Below are positions 1 through 9,268 of a stretch of DNA of 64,000 nt, in pieces. A model generated the notes under the pieces. It had not been told where the DNA came from. It did not search any database and saw only the letters and a program-made list of their open reading frames with translations. Positions within the stretch are counted from its first letter, which is position 1. Every line of letters starts with the position of its first letter. Position numbers and translations under genes: made by a program. The DNA comes from a virus, in the IMG/VR virus record IMGVR_UViG_3300043122_000207, positions 1 to 64,000 of that record. One strand, given 5' to 3'.

Positions 1-135
1 TCTTACTGTCATTGTACCTTCAAAAAAATCTTCTTCTTCTAAAAGTGGTATATTAAAATCAATATCAATTGAGGTTGTATCCTCATATTGTGGAACTGAT
101 ATTTCCCCATTGAATTGGGAAACTTCTTCTGCCAT
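1..135 (-). CDS. Hypothetical protein, C-terminal part outside window
   Basis: The first 45 codons of a minus-strand gene are visible, starting ATG at 135 and running off the left edge. The start is preceded by an AAGGTGA-type ribosome binding site. The visible part is acidic (an EEED cluster) and shows no recognised domain. It lies just downstream of the large RCC1/discoidin gene in the same run, so it is probably part of the same tail-fibre operon. Confidence 0.6.
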   Translation of the reverse strand, partial: MAEEVSQFNGEISVPQYEDTTSIDIDFNIPLLEEEDFFEGTMTVR

Positions 136-161
136 TAATCTTCACCTTCTTTCCTATTGTA

Positions 162-3080
162 TTAGGAAACCATAATAGTACCCTCTGTTTTAACATGGAA
201 ATTTGCACCGATCTTTCCTTTACCCATTTCAGTATGAACTGCAACATAAAAGTCTCTTTCATCACCATGGTTCATAACTTCATTTAATTCTATTAAAGTT
301 TTAGGTGTAAAAGAAGAGCCGTCTAAATCTATATACACGTTAGCTGTATCAGGTAAATCACCTTTTAGAGCAGAAATCTTAACTGACTCTAAAGCAGAGC
401 CTGTTTGATTCAAAAGTTTAACTCTTTTTGGATCACTGTTTTGACCTGCTATAATTTGGGGTAATTCTAACTTTTTTAATTCTACACCCTGATCACTCAT
501 ATAATAGTTACCCTCTTCATCTAAGAATAAAAGTCCATTATATTTACCCATAATATCAAAGGACTCTGTAGTTATTTCGTTAAATTCATCTTCAGCTTCT
601 ATGGTTACAGCATTCATTTCACCTAAACGCACATCATCACTTGTCCATTCGGCTCTAAATCCAGCTGGTGTTTCCATCCAATCTGTCCATTCCATAATGG
701 GTGTACCGTTTATTTTAACTCTGTATCTAATATTATCAGAATCAACATCACCAATTTCACCGTGCACATTAAATTCATTATATGAATAATTTATGTTTGG
801 TGCTGTATTGGTTAAAACAATATTGCCAGTATATTCTGATCCAAGCTCACTCCTTTGGTCTCTAACTTCAACTTTGATTTGGTTGGTGCCTTCTTCGAAA
901 TATGATTTATCATATGCTCTAAAGAAGGAAGAATAGTTATCTTTAGTTGTCCAAGGGTCAACTTCGGTAAAAAATCTTTCACTTTTAAATATTTCTAATT
1001 CGTCTATTGCTGTATATGAAGAACCATCATTCCCTGATATATTTATTCTATAATATGTGTATTCGGACGGGTTATCAATGGTATATTCTCTTCTTTCACC
1101 GGCACTCCAACCAGTTTCATCTGATATGGTATCTAAAACATCCCAATTCACACCATCATCGGAACCTTCAAAGGTCCAATCTTTGGGTGCCGCTATAGTG
1201 CCAACACCTCTAGAGGTTACAGAATACTTGGTCATTTTTTGTGGTGTATCTAATTGAATTTGTAACCATCCAGAAACTGTACCACTCGATGTTATCCAGG
1301 CATCATATGTGTCTGTGTTGGAATCATTAAAAGCTTTCCAAGCAGGATAATTTGCATTATATTCGCTACTTGCACTAATAGTACCCTCTGGGGTTGTGTA
1401 ACCTGATGCTGTTGATATAAAGTCATTGGTTTCTGTTGTGATGTCGTTGACTTTAGATATTAAAACCCTGTAATCAATTGTGTCACCTTCAAGGTCAACC
1501 AATTCACCAGTGACCTCTACATGGTTATTATGGATCTCATCTGGTGTGATATTGAAGTTATTTATAACAGGTCCTTGGTTTGGTTTAAATGTTGTTTCAA
1601 AAGAAGATACAGAGGGTAAGTTATCAGGATTATCGGATTCTAGATTTATTTTGTAATAGAAATCAAATTTATAAATACTATCTCCTACCCAATTTCTAAA
1701 CTGTGTTTCTGTTATACCTTCTAATTCAGATTGACTCATTTCATAATTTTCTTCAAACTGACCTGTTGTGGAATTAAAACCCCACCAAGTTTCGTTGTCT
1801 GTGGATACTTGATAAGTTATTTTTGAATAAGCGTTATAAGTCATCTCTAATTCTAAAGGGTCAGTAGAATCTGTCCAAGTAGAAATAGCAACTGGTTGTG
1901 GTAACCAATTAATTGGTTTATTTTCTTCCACAGTTAAGTCGACTAGGATTTCTTGAGTTGTTTCATCTGTGATACCATCTGTCCAGGTTATGATTTCAAA
2001 TTGATCTGGTAGAAGATCCCAATCGCTTTCTGTTAAGTCTTTAAGTTTCACACCGTGTGTTTCAAAATCAGAAAGCGTTAAAGGTTCTGATAAACCAGTA
2101 TCGACTAATGAATTATCATCTATTGTGTATAGTGTTCCATTATCGTTAAATAGTGAATACAATTGAAAAATAATAAATTGCCAAAAACCAGATGATGTTG
2201 GTGTATTTGTGATGACATTATAATTGTCATATCCCCATGATACTAAAGTACCATCTGATTTTAATGCTAGTGAATGGTAAGCACCACAGGCAACTTGCAC
2301 AAAATCATTATCTGTCGGTGTATCACTGACCAATGAATACCCATCGCTACCCCATGACACTAGAGTACCGTCCGATTTTAATGCTATCATATGCCCCCCA
2401 CCACATGCCACCTGTATGAAATTGTCATCTGTTGGTGTATTGCTAACTTGTCCGTTACCATCATCACCCCAACTCACTATTGTGCCGTCCGATTTCAATG
2501 CTGATGAATTACTACCACCACATGAAACCTGTACAAAATCATTTCCTGATGGTGTATCACTAACTTGTGAATGATTATCTCTACCCCAACTTATTAATGT
2601 GCCGTCCGATTTCAATGCTGATGAATTACTACCACCACATGAAACCTGTACAAAATCATTTCCTGATGGTGTATCACTAACTTGTGAATGATTATCTCTA
2701 CCCCAACTTATTAATGTGCCGTCCGATTTCAATGCTGATGAATGGTAATTACCGCACGCTACTTGTATATATCCGTTATCCGTCGGTATATCGGATGTCT
2801 GACCATAGTTATCACCACCCCAACCAAATAATGTTCCATCTTCTTTTAAAGTTAAAGTCCGAAATTGTGCTGCGTCCACTTGGACATAACCACTATCAGT
2901 TGGTGAGTCTGTGACCTGTGAACCACCACCGTTATTACCCCAAGTTGTCAATGTTTTGTCGGATAATAAAACAGTAGAATGGGCCCATCCACCCGATATA
3001 ACCAAAGGCCTCTCCCATGGTGATATATGTGGTGCTGTTGGATCGTAAACTCTATCTGTTATATTTGATTCTAAAGGCAT
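162..3080 (-). CDS. RCC1-propeller plus discoidin-domain adhesin, putative tail fibre
   Basis: This 972-residue protein is probably displayed on the virion for host attachment. Residues about 30-300 are RCC1-type blades, each with a variant of ALKSDGTLxSWG followed by VQVxCG. After a linker come Ig-like beta regions. Residues about 545-690 form an F5/8 type C (discoidin) domain with TPEGTISASSEY, AFND and WTFEGS motifs, then more beta-rich sequence. There is no signal peptide or membrane segment. RCC1 and discoidin are known binding folds, so receptor or polysaccharide binding is inferred. A related discoidin domain is in the plus-strand gene at 43679-45511. Two adjacent blades are identical (see the repeat at 2482). 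It lies 25 bases beyond the stop-to-start junction with the 3106 gene. Confidence 0.75.
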   Translation of the reverse strand: MPLESNITDRVYDPTAPHISPWERPLVISGGWAHSTVLLSDKTLTTWGNNGGGSQVTDSPTDSGYVQVDAAQFRTLTLKEDGTLFGWGGDNYGQTSDIPTDNGYIQVACGNYHSSALKSDGTLISWGRDNHSQVSDTPSGNDFVQVSCGGSNSSALKSDGTLISWGRDNHSQVSDTPSGNDFVQVSCGGSNSSALKSDGTIVSWGDDGNGQVSNTPTDDNFIQVACGGGHMIALKSDGTLVSWGSDGYSLVSDTPTDNDFVQVACGAYHSLALKSDGTLVSWGYDNYNVITNTPTSSGFWQFIIFQLYSLFNDNGTLYTIDDNSLVDTGLSEPLTLSDFETHGVKLKDLTESDWDLLPDQFEIITWTDGITDETTQEILVDLTVEENKPINWLPQPVAISTWTDSTDPLELEMTYNAYSKITYQVSTDNETWWGFNSTTGQFEENYEMSQSELEGITETQFRNWVGDSIYKFDFYYKINLESDNPDNLPSVSSFETTFKPNQGPVINNFNITPDEIHNNHVEVTGELVDLEGDTIDYRVLISKVNDITTETNDFISTASGYTTPEGTISASSEYNANYPAWKAFNDSNTDTYDAWITSSGTVSGWLQIQLDTPQKMTKYSVTSRGVGTIAAPKDWTFEGSDDGVNWDVLDTISDETGWSAGERREYTIDNPSEYTYYRINISGNDGSSYTAIDELEIFKSERFFTEVDPWTTKDNYSSFFRAYDKSYFEEGTNQIKVEVRDQRSELGSEYTGNIVLTNTAPNINYSYNEFNVHGEIGDVDSDNIRYRVKINGTPIMEWTDWMETPAGFRAEWTSDDVRLGEMNAVTIEAEDEFNEITTESFDIMGKYNGLLFLDEEGNYYMSDQGVELKKLELPQIIAGQNSDPKRVKLLNQTGSALESVKISALKGDLPDTANVYIDLDGSSFTPKTLIELNEVMNHGDERDFYVAVHTEMGKGKIGANFHVKTEGTIMVS
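2482..2742 (-). repeat. 117-bp tandem duplication within RCC1 blades
   Basis: A unit of 117 bp (39 codons, one RCC1 blade) occurs twice back to back with no difference that I can see, followed by about 27 further identical bases. Neighbouring blades encode similar protein but differ at many DNA positions. The identical pair is therefore a recent duplication or gene conversion, not just conserved sequence. Confidence 0.85.
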
Positions 3081-3105
3081 TATTTAAAACCTCCTCTATT
3101 ATTAA

Positions 3106-3627
3106 TTATTTATTCTGTTTTTGTCCGTTTGTTAAATTCATTGAGATTACATTTTGCTCGTTTAATTTTTCAGTTTCAATTTTAATATTTTTTGTCTGTC
3201 CATTTATATTTAAACTAAAAACATTTGTCTTTTTTATAGGTACAAATTTAAATCTTAATTTTATTTTCTGTTCCATCATATCTACCCAGAAAAGTAACTC
3301 GATACTATTTCCATTTTCATCTCTTTCTTTCCAACCTGTATAGTATCCTATTATGTAATCTTTACCTTTCCAGCCACTTACCTTTTCTTTAAAGTTTATA
3401 ATATCTTTACTTAAACCTAACTGTCGACCATTAAAAGAAAACATAAATTCACTTTCGTTTACCTTGCATACCCCTGTATCAGTAAAGTGGGTGAACTTTG
3501 ATCTATCACCTTTTAAGATGAATTCTTCTACTCTATATTTTTCTATATCTTCAAAATCTTTTTCTGTTTCTTTTAATACTTCGCCATTTTTATAAACTGC
3601 TATCCAGTCCATCAATCTTTTAGCCAA
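3106..3627 (-). CDS. Hypothetical protein, 173 aa
   Basis: Not recognised. It is a soluble, lysine- and phenylalanine-rich protein with no membrane segment. It appears to start with TTG at 3627, about 8 bases after an AGGGGG ribosome binding site; the next ATG lies five codons further in with no such site. It sits between two fibre-type genes in the minus-strand structural run, so an accessory structural or chaperone role is possible but not shown. Confidence 0.6.
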   Translation of the reverse strand: MAKRLMDWIAVYKNGEVLKETEKDFEDIEKYRVEEFILKGDRSKFTHFTDTGVCKVNESEFMFSFNGRQLGLSKDIINFKEKVSGWKGKDYIIGYYTGWKERDENGNSIELLFWVDMMEQKIKLRFKFVPIKKTNVFSLNINGQTKNIKIETEKLNEQNVISMNLTNGQKQNK

Positions 3628-3665
3628 TTCTAAAACCCCCTAATTTGACTTCTTTAAATTATATA

Positions 3666-3695
3666 GCTGTAGCCAACCATAAGATCGGCTACAGC
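3666..3695 (-). terminator. Hairpin after the 306-aa structural gene
   Basis: A perfect 9-bp stem, GCTGTAGCC/GGCTACAGC, with a 12-base loop lies downstream of the stop at 3707. On the minus strand it is followed by only a weak AT-rich tail. It may attenuate rather than fully terminate, because the next gene starts about 40 bases on. Confidence 0.5.
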
Positions 3696-3706
3696 ATAAT
3701 ATGTTT

Positions 3707-4627
3707 TTAAGTATAGAAATATCTTACTGCAACTTTAAATGGTTTTGGTCCATGTGTTGCACCATATGGTACTTGTACCTGAAGTGTAACATCTGAAAAG
3801 TTTTCTAAAGCTGTTTCGTCACCAACATTGGCTAAACCAGAAATTTGGTTATCTGTAAGTTCAGAAGATCCAATAGGTAATTCAAAAGAATCATTCAATT
3901 CTTGTAAAGAAGTATCACCTAACGAATCACATTGAGCATATACCCAACCTGCTGTTACAACTTCCTGTAGTTTTGCACCATTTTCATCCAACACAAATAA
4001 AGAACAATCCTGCATTGCACTTGCTGGTTCAACATCAGCAGATACTAAATAATCAGTTGCATCTGGCATAGAGCCTGTAGAAAGTGGTGTTACACTACCT
4101 GCAACATAATCGATTGTGTAATCTGTGTCTTTAACATAGATATCTTCATAGTTGAAATCTAGTGTATGTGTTGCAACACCATCAACTGTTAAAGATGTCC
4201 CTGTTGGGAATGTGATTGTGTTAGCTGTATAGTCAATAACATAATCAGTTCCAGCTGTTGCACCAGAGATTGCAGCGTTACCATCGTCAATAATGTTTTC
4301 ATTGATATCAATAGCAACATCAAGTGTATCTGGCACAAAATCTTGTGTGGTGTTTAGAGGTAAAGATTTAACTACTTCTGTTCCTTCTGCAAGTTTGGTT
4401 TCACCTACATCGTTAGCTGCATCTAATGTAGCAGTTAACTGTACATCTGTTATAGAATCTACCCCACCTCTGTTATTCCAAATTCTTAAATTTAGTTCAT
4501 CTGAATTCTCCTGGGCTTTAATCTCTCCAAGATCCCAAGGATTGGATTTTAAATCAACATCTGCTGGCACACCTGTATCTGGATCAGGGGTCACATCATA
4601 AAAACTTACCTGAGGTACTTTAGACAT
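3707..4627 (-). CDS. Putative virion structural protein with shared beta module
   Basis: This 306-residue acidic, beta-rich protein has no membrane segment. Residues about 95-175 hold a module with TLD, IN, DDG, GTDYVIDY, ITFPTGTSLTVDG and YEDI motifs. The same module occurs inside the large baseplate-like protein at 49189-51897 on the other strand. The C-terminal part ends with VQVPYG. It starts with ATG at 4627 after a good ribosome binding site. The location in the fibre block and the shared module suggest a tail or baseplate component. The exact role is unknown. Confidence 0.55.
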   Translation of the reverse strand: MSKVPQVSFYDVTPDPDTGVPADVDLKSNPWDLGEIKAQENSDELNLRIWNNRGGVDSITDVQLTATLDAANDVGETKLAEGTEVVKSLPLNTTQDFVPDTLDVAIDINENIIDDGNAAISGATAGTDYVIDYTANTITFPTGTSLTVDGVATHTLDFNYEDIYVKDTDYTIDYVAGSVTPLSTGSMPDATDYLVSADVEPASAMQDCSLFVLDENGAKLQEVVTAGWVYAQCDSLGDTSLQELNDSFELPIGSSELTDNQISGLANVGDETALENFSDVTLQVQVPYGATHGPKPFKVAVRYFYT

Positions 4628-4649
4628 TAAATATCATTCCTTTCTCTTA

Positions 4650-5054
4650 TTATTTTTGATTTACATTAAGTTGTGCTATAATACTCATTGTGGTGACATT
4701 ATCAAAGTCGCCGCTGACTAATGTAATTCTTAACTTATCGTTTACGATATTAAAATTGGTCGGAAATTCTTTATGTTCTTCACCAGTCTGTAAATCAAAA
4801 CTATCCAAAATAACCCAATCATCTGTGTTAGATAATTTCTCTAAATTGATTATTAGGTTAGATTGATTGTCTGACTGGCTACCAATAGATATCAATAGAT
4901 TGTTTATTGTTCCTTCATACGGAACTTTAATTTCTGTGAATGTTTGGGGACCTTGTTTTAAATTTTCCCCCAACATAAATACTATATCTTTGGTTTCACT
5001 TTTGTTGGGGTTTTTATTAAGTTTAGACCACCCATTAGCAAATCCATTAGGCAT
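4650..5054 (-). CDS. Standalone copy of the fibre C-terminal domain
   Basis: The 134-residue protein is a homologue of the two C-terminal domains of the 667-aa fibre at 5591-7594. Shared features are FMLG, GPQ, TEI, VPY and LVSGD followed by NV and MS. It appears to be a third copy of a small beta domain cast as a separate gene. It might trimerise with, cap or replace the fibre tip; this is inference from paralogy and position. It starts at ATG 5054, 7 bases after the 169-aa gene ends. Confidence 0.6.
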   Translation of the reverse strand: MPNGFANGWSKLNKNPNKSETKDIVFMLGENLKQGPQTFTEIKVPYEGTINNLLISIGSQSDNQSNLIINLEKLSNTDDWVILDSFDLQTGEEHKEFPTNFNIVNDKLRITLVSGDFDNVTTMSIIAQLNVNQK

Positions 5055-5061
5055 TTATAAT

Positions 5062-5571
5062 CTACCCCCTAACCACAAGTCTATAAGGACCACTAGCTGT
5101 GATATTAAAAGAAGAGAAATCTTCAAATAAATCAGAGAAACTCTCTCCAGTATCAACTTTAATGCTGATATCATTGACACTCATGGTTAAAGATTGATCA
5201 CCATCATTGATTATTGAAATTGATTTTCCTATCTTTTGTAGAGTGTACGATTTATTTCCTGTGTGTTCATCAGCCAAAATAACCTTTGGGTTGTTTATTT
5301 CAGTCTGCACATCAGGGATTGATACATTTATACTATCTTCACCAGATGCATAAAGAAACCTTTTGTTTATAAAGAAATTCTTTTCTGGATTATAGCAAAA
5401 GGTTTTAGCTTTAATATCTGCTGGTATTGTCAAACCATTGTATATATTAAATGAATCTTTATCGGGTAATTTTATAGTACCATCTATTAATATATCACCA
5501 TCTACTTCTGTTGCTGTTGAGCAAATTCTGATTATAACGTCTGAGCCTTTTTCTGTTATGATACTAGCCAT
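5062..5571 (-). CDS. Hypothetical structural-block protein, 169 aa
   Basis: Not recognised. It is a soluble beta-rich protein with no signal peptide or membrane segment, between two genes sharing a fibre-tip domain. It starts at ATG 5571 after a GGAGG site. The spacing on both sides is under 20 bases, so co-transcription with the fibre genes is likely. A fibre-associated or assembly role is inferred from context only. Confidence 0.55.
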   Translation of the reverse strand: MASIITEKGSDVIIRICSTATEVDGDILIDGTIKLPDKDSFNIYNGLTIPADIKAKTFCYNPEKNFFINKRFLYASGEDSINVSIPDVQTEINNPKVILADEHTGNKSYTLQKIGKSISIINDGDQSLTMSVNDISIKVDTGESFSDLFEDFSSFNITASGPYRLVVRG

Positions 5572-5590
5572 ATTTTATCCCTCCTTTTTA

Positions 5591-7594
5591 TTATGTTCTG
5601 GGTTGATTACTTAATCTCAACATAACCGACATGTTTGAAACATTTTCGACATCACCACTGAATAACGATACCCTTAAAGTGGGGTTGTCTATTTCTATAT
5701 TGACAAATTTTTTAGCCGAATTACTACCTGATGGTATAGTTATATTGTCGAGTATATACCATCCATTTGCTGTTTCATCATAGTATTCTATAAATAAACC
5801 TATGTCTTCTGTATTGGATGAACTCTGACCTTTATTTGCTATTATGGTATTTATATATTTTTGATATGGCACATATATCTCTGTTTTTTCTTGTGGACCA
5901 AGTATTAAGGATGTACCCAACATAAACACAACATCTCTATCACCCTCTATAACCGTGGCTGATTCTAACTTGAGGATTACGTTCATATTAGAAACATTTT
6001 CATAATCACCACTCACTAATGATATCCTGAATATATCGTTATCTATTTCTTCTAAAACATCGTATGTCACATTGTTCTCATCAACCTGTAATTCAAATGT
6101 TTTCAATACATCCCAATTACCGGTGTTTTCATTTAAAATATCCAATGAAAATATCAAGTTAGATGAGTTTGTTGAACTTACACCTTTATTGACAGTTAAT
6201 GTTTTAATTTCTGCATCATAAGGTAACATCATTTCTGTGTGACTTTGTGGTCCAGTTATTAGTTCACCACCCAAAGAAAAAACCGCATCTTTAGTGAAGA
6301 TTGCTCCTACACCACCCGATGCCGTAGAGTTTATGGTTATTTCTCTAGTTGTGGGGTCCATTTCAAATTCTATATTGTTACCTGGTGAAAGATAATCTAT
6401 TAGGTTACTATTTAATGTTTCGATATTTTCTATGGTTACAATCCCCGATGGTTCGTCATATGAGAGATTTATATTGTTCCCAGCCCCAAGATAATCGATT
6501 AACCTATCTTTTTCTAAAAGTTCACTTGCATCAATAGTTAGTGACTCTGTTTCTGGATCATATATCAAATTGATATTATCTGATGAATTGAATGCAGAGT
6601 CCAGCTGACCCCTTTTTAATAGGTTACCATTTGTATCGATTGTGATTTCTTCTATTTCTGGGTCGTAACTTATGTCAATATCATCTCCGCCTTTGAAATG
6701 ATCTATGATTCTATTTTTTAATAAAAGATCACTTGCATCAATAGTTAAGATCCCAGTTTCTGGATCATACTCAAGATTTATATTGTCAGATGAATCAAAA
6801 AAATTATTTATTTCATTCTTTCTTAATAGATCTGGTGCACCTATGGTGATCTCGCCTGTTTCTGTATCCTCTGATAACGTTATGTTTTCACCTTGATTAA
6901 TAAGTTCATTTATACGTGAACTCATTATTTCGAAAACATCCTTTATATTATCAAATTTTATTTCTCCAGTATCTGGATCATAAGTTATAGAGATGTCGTC
7001 ACCAGCAATGAGTTTATCATTGATCAAACTCGATATATGATCACCCGTTAATGAACTTTCTATACTTATAGTGTTTGTGGTTTCATCTAAGGTTACACTA
7101 ACCATATCATCGGTATCTATCACATTACCAATGAGTGAGACTATATCTTCATCGGTTCTCTCATTTCTTATTACTATCTGATCATTGGTATCATCATAGG
7201 TTATGTTGATATTGTCTGTGCCTTTGAGTGTAGGTCCTATTAAATCTTGTATCTGCTGGGTGGATATTGGTTTGCCAGTTATGGTTATCTTATTGGTTGC
7301 AGAATCAAAATCAACCAATATATTGTCACCGGCAACTAGAGTCTCAGAAAGTGCTTCGCCTAATTCTCCACCACCAACACCTGCTCTCTGCCAAGTATCC
7401 TTAGCTGTATCTTTTTTCTGCCAAAGAGCTTTTGTATTATGTTCCATTAAAAATGTACCAGGTGGGGAATTATTTACTTTTGGGTCAGAGGATAGATTTG
7501 GGTCCCCTGTATATTGAGACCCATGTAGTAAAACTATTCTCTTTGGTAATTCTGTATTAATAAAGTTTATAAAACGTTCTAAATCAATAGGCAT
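5591..7594 (-). CDS. Repeated-shaft tail fibre with duplicated tip domain
   Basis: The 667-residue protein has a short N-terminal region (possible attachment domain). Residues about 85-430 then hold roughly ten repeats of 30-35 residues with the pattern G-x-N-I-x-x-x-Y-D-P-E-T-G-x-I-T-I. This is the look of a trimeric beta shaft. Two related C-terminal domains follow (about 445-560 and 565-665), each with F-x-L-G, GP, E, PY and L-V-S-G-D. A third copy is the separate 134-aa gene downstream. The start at 7594 follows a GGAGGT site. A tail-fibre or receptor-binding role is inferred from architecture. Confidence 0.7.
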   Translation of the reverse strand: MPIDLERFINFINTELPKRIVLLHGSQYTGDPNLSSDPKVNNSPPGTFLMEHNTKALWQKKDTAKDTWQRAGVGGGELGEALSETLVAGDNILVDFDSATNKITITGKPISTQQIQDLIGPTLKGTDNINITYDDTNDQIVIRNERTDEDIVSLIGNVIDTDDMVSVTLDETTNTISIESSLTGDHISSLINDKLIAGDDISITYDPDTGEIKFDNIKDVFEIMSSRINELINQGENITLSEDTETGEITIGAPDLLRKNEINNFFDSSDNINLEYDPETGILTIDASDLLLKNRIIDHFKGGDDIDISYDPEIEEITIDTNGNLLKRGQLDSAFNSSDNINLIYDPETESLTIDASELLEKDRLIDYLGAGNNINLSYDEPSGIVTIENIETLNSNLIDYLSPGNNIEFEMDPTTREITINSTASGGVGAIFTKDAVFSLGGELITGPQSHTEMMLPYDAEIKTLTVNKGVSSTNSSNLIFSLDILNENTGNWDVLKTFELQVDENNVTYDVLEEIDNDIFRISLVSGDYENVSNMNVILKLESATVIEGDRDVVFMLGTSLILGPQEKTEIYVPYQKYINTIIANKGQSSSNTEDIGLFIEYYDETANGWYILDNITIPSGSNSAKKFVNIEIDNPTLRVSLFSGDVENVSNMSVMLRLSNQPRT

Positions 7595-7614
7595 TTAATT
7601 TTATACCTCCTTTA

Positions 7615-7844
7615 TCATGTAGATTTTACTTGTACATTTAAACTAGTTATATCTAAATCAGTGTTCACTTCCTTCTCATAAACTGTACCTTATTATTATT
7701 ATTTACTAAAGTTATAGCTTTACTTATCGTTGATATGGGATTACTCTCACTACCATCACCATTTGTATCATCACCATTTACTGCATCCACATAAATTATA
7801 TTGTCATAAGTTAATTCTTCTTTATTTATCTTTATAGTTGGCAT
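7615..7844 (-). pseudogene. Remnant of a beta-helix fibre gene
   Basis: An ATG at 7844 with a ribosome binding site begins MPTIKIN, then YVDAVNGDDTNGDG, almost the same start as the intact 610-aa fibre at 43679-45511. After about 50 codons and a run of AAT triplets, the reading frame hits TGA at 7665. In the -1 frame the sequence continues as TVYEKEVNTDLDIT to a stop at 7615, nearly identical to the last residues of the 610-aa protein. So the two ends of the gene are present, the roughly 530 middle codons are gone, and the join is out of frame. A short 59-aa product could still be made. Confidence 0.8.
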
Positions 7845-7862
7845 TTTTTAAATCACCTCTTC

Positions 7863-9254
7863 CTATGTTAATTGAATTCCACCTGAAGTGCCATATGTCT
7901 CTTCTGGTATAATATAAATATCTTCAGGTATATTTGAAATCACACTATCATTTACTAGATCACCATTTATAGGTATTAGTTTATCTTCCTTTGTGACACC
8001 TATCATTATATCACTTATATTTTTTATAACAGATTTGAAAGTGTAACCTGTATGGATATATTCACCTTCATATGTGTTGCCGATTGGATTACTACCACCC
8101 CATAAAAATAGTTTATCAGAATTATCTATAGCTAAAGATATCCCACTCCAAGTTGATGTGAATGCTTTTTTCCAATTAGAATTCCTGGGTGTGTAATCCA
8201 ATGTTTCACCACCACCATATCCACTAAACCACAAATTGATATACCCTTCTTTGGTTACATAATAACCATAACTAGAAGAAGCAAAATCATAATTGGTTAT
8301 ATTGTTGGTCAAAGGTATGGTTTCTAAAACTGTAGCTTTTCCATCTTCTCCCCACCCCATAATTGAACCATCTTCTTTTTGTGCTATTGCAGAAGAATGA
8401 CTTGTTTTGATGTCCACATAGTTATTACCAACTGGTAAATCACTCACGATACCATGTTCGTCATCCCCCCAACTTACAAGAGAACCATCTTCTTTTAGCC
8501 CAACGAAAAAACCGTCACCTGATTCTATTTTCACAAAATCGTTATCAGAGGGGGTATCACTTATTTGATCATTATCATTGTACAATGACCAACATTCTAC
8601 AGTACCATTTTCTCTTAAAGCCGACGCATTCATATTTTTAGCAGATACGTGGATAAAATCATTACCTTCTGGTACGAAATAAAACTCCGGGAGTGTATCA
8701 ACATCTTCTGGGGGGATTCCATTATCATCTATGAATTGCTGTTTTGTCATACTCATTGGTCCTACACCATCACCCCAACCCTCAATAGAACCGTCACTTT
8801 TAATTCTTATTCCATATGAATTTCCTATATCAAATTTTCTTAATTCTAGGTTTGTGTATTCTAAAAGCAAGTTAGCTCTTGCAAAATAATTTAATTTATT
8901 ATCACCTATACCGTCAGTTTTTACATACAGTTTATCTAAATTGTCGATTGGTATTGTCATTTGTCTTCCAGGTTTTAATATCATAACCTGTTTTTTTGCA
9001 TCACCAATAAATAGATCGTGATCGTTATCTGGGTCAGCCTGTAAGAGTATTTCTCTTGTCATCTTATATGTCGGTGATAATGGTCTGGCAGTAGTGTCAA
9101 CATCTACACTGTCACAGTAGGTGAAATTACTTTCATAATTGGTTTCTTCTACAGTTAATACATTCCATTCTCTTTTTTCGTTATCCCATCTAGCTGGCAA
9201 AGCACGACCTCTTAAATCAGTTGGTAGTTCTTCACCGTTATATTGTAAAGTCAT
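7863..9254 (-). CDS. RCC1-type fibre protein with conserved N-terminal anchor
   Basis: The 463-residue protein has two parts. Residues 1-150 match the whole 128-aa protein encoded immediately upstream: R-x-D/N, W-x, E-E-x-N-Y, and an IPI-x-x-L/D segment. Residues about 155-440 contain degenerate RCC1 blades such as LKEDGSLVSWG and QKEDGSIMGWG. The N-terminal part is probably a virion-anchoring domain and the propeller a binding head. The blades are more diverged than in the 972-aa protein. Start ATG 9254, 14 bases after the 128-aa gene. Confidence 0.65.
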   Translation of the reverse strand: MTLQYNGEELPTDLRGRALPARWDNEKREWNVLTVEETNYESNFTYCDSVDVDTTARPLSPTYKMTREILLQADPDNDHDLFIGDAKKQVMILKPGRQMTIPIDNLDKLYVKTDGIGDNKLNYFARANLLLEYTNLELRKFDIGNSYGIRIKSDGSIEGWGDGVGPMSMTKQQFIDDNGIPPEDVDTLPEFYFVPEGNDFIHVSAKNMNASALRENGTVECWSLYNDNDQISDTPSDNDFVKIESGDGFFVGLKEDGSLVSWGDDEHGIVSDLPVGNNYVDIKTSHSSAIAQKEDGSIMGWGEDGKATVLETIPLTNNITNYDFASSSYGYYVTKEGYINLWFSGYGGGETLDYTPRNSNWKKAFTSTWSGISLAIDNSDKLFLWGGSNPIGNTYEGEYIHTGYTFKSVIKNISDIMIGVTKEDKLIPINGDLVNDSVISNIPEDIYIIPEETYGTSGGIQLT

Positions 9255-9268
9255 ATTAAAAGCCTCCT

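Noticed and set aside
601-4601. Plus-strand open frames of 60-108 codons opposite the minus-strand fibre genes
   Set aside because: They lie within clear minus-strand genes, have no ribosome binding sites, and their composition is the complement of the repeat-rich coding strand.
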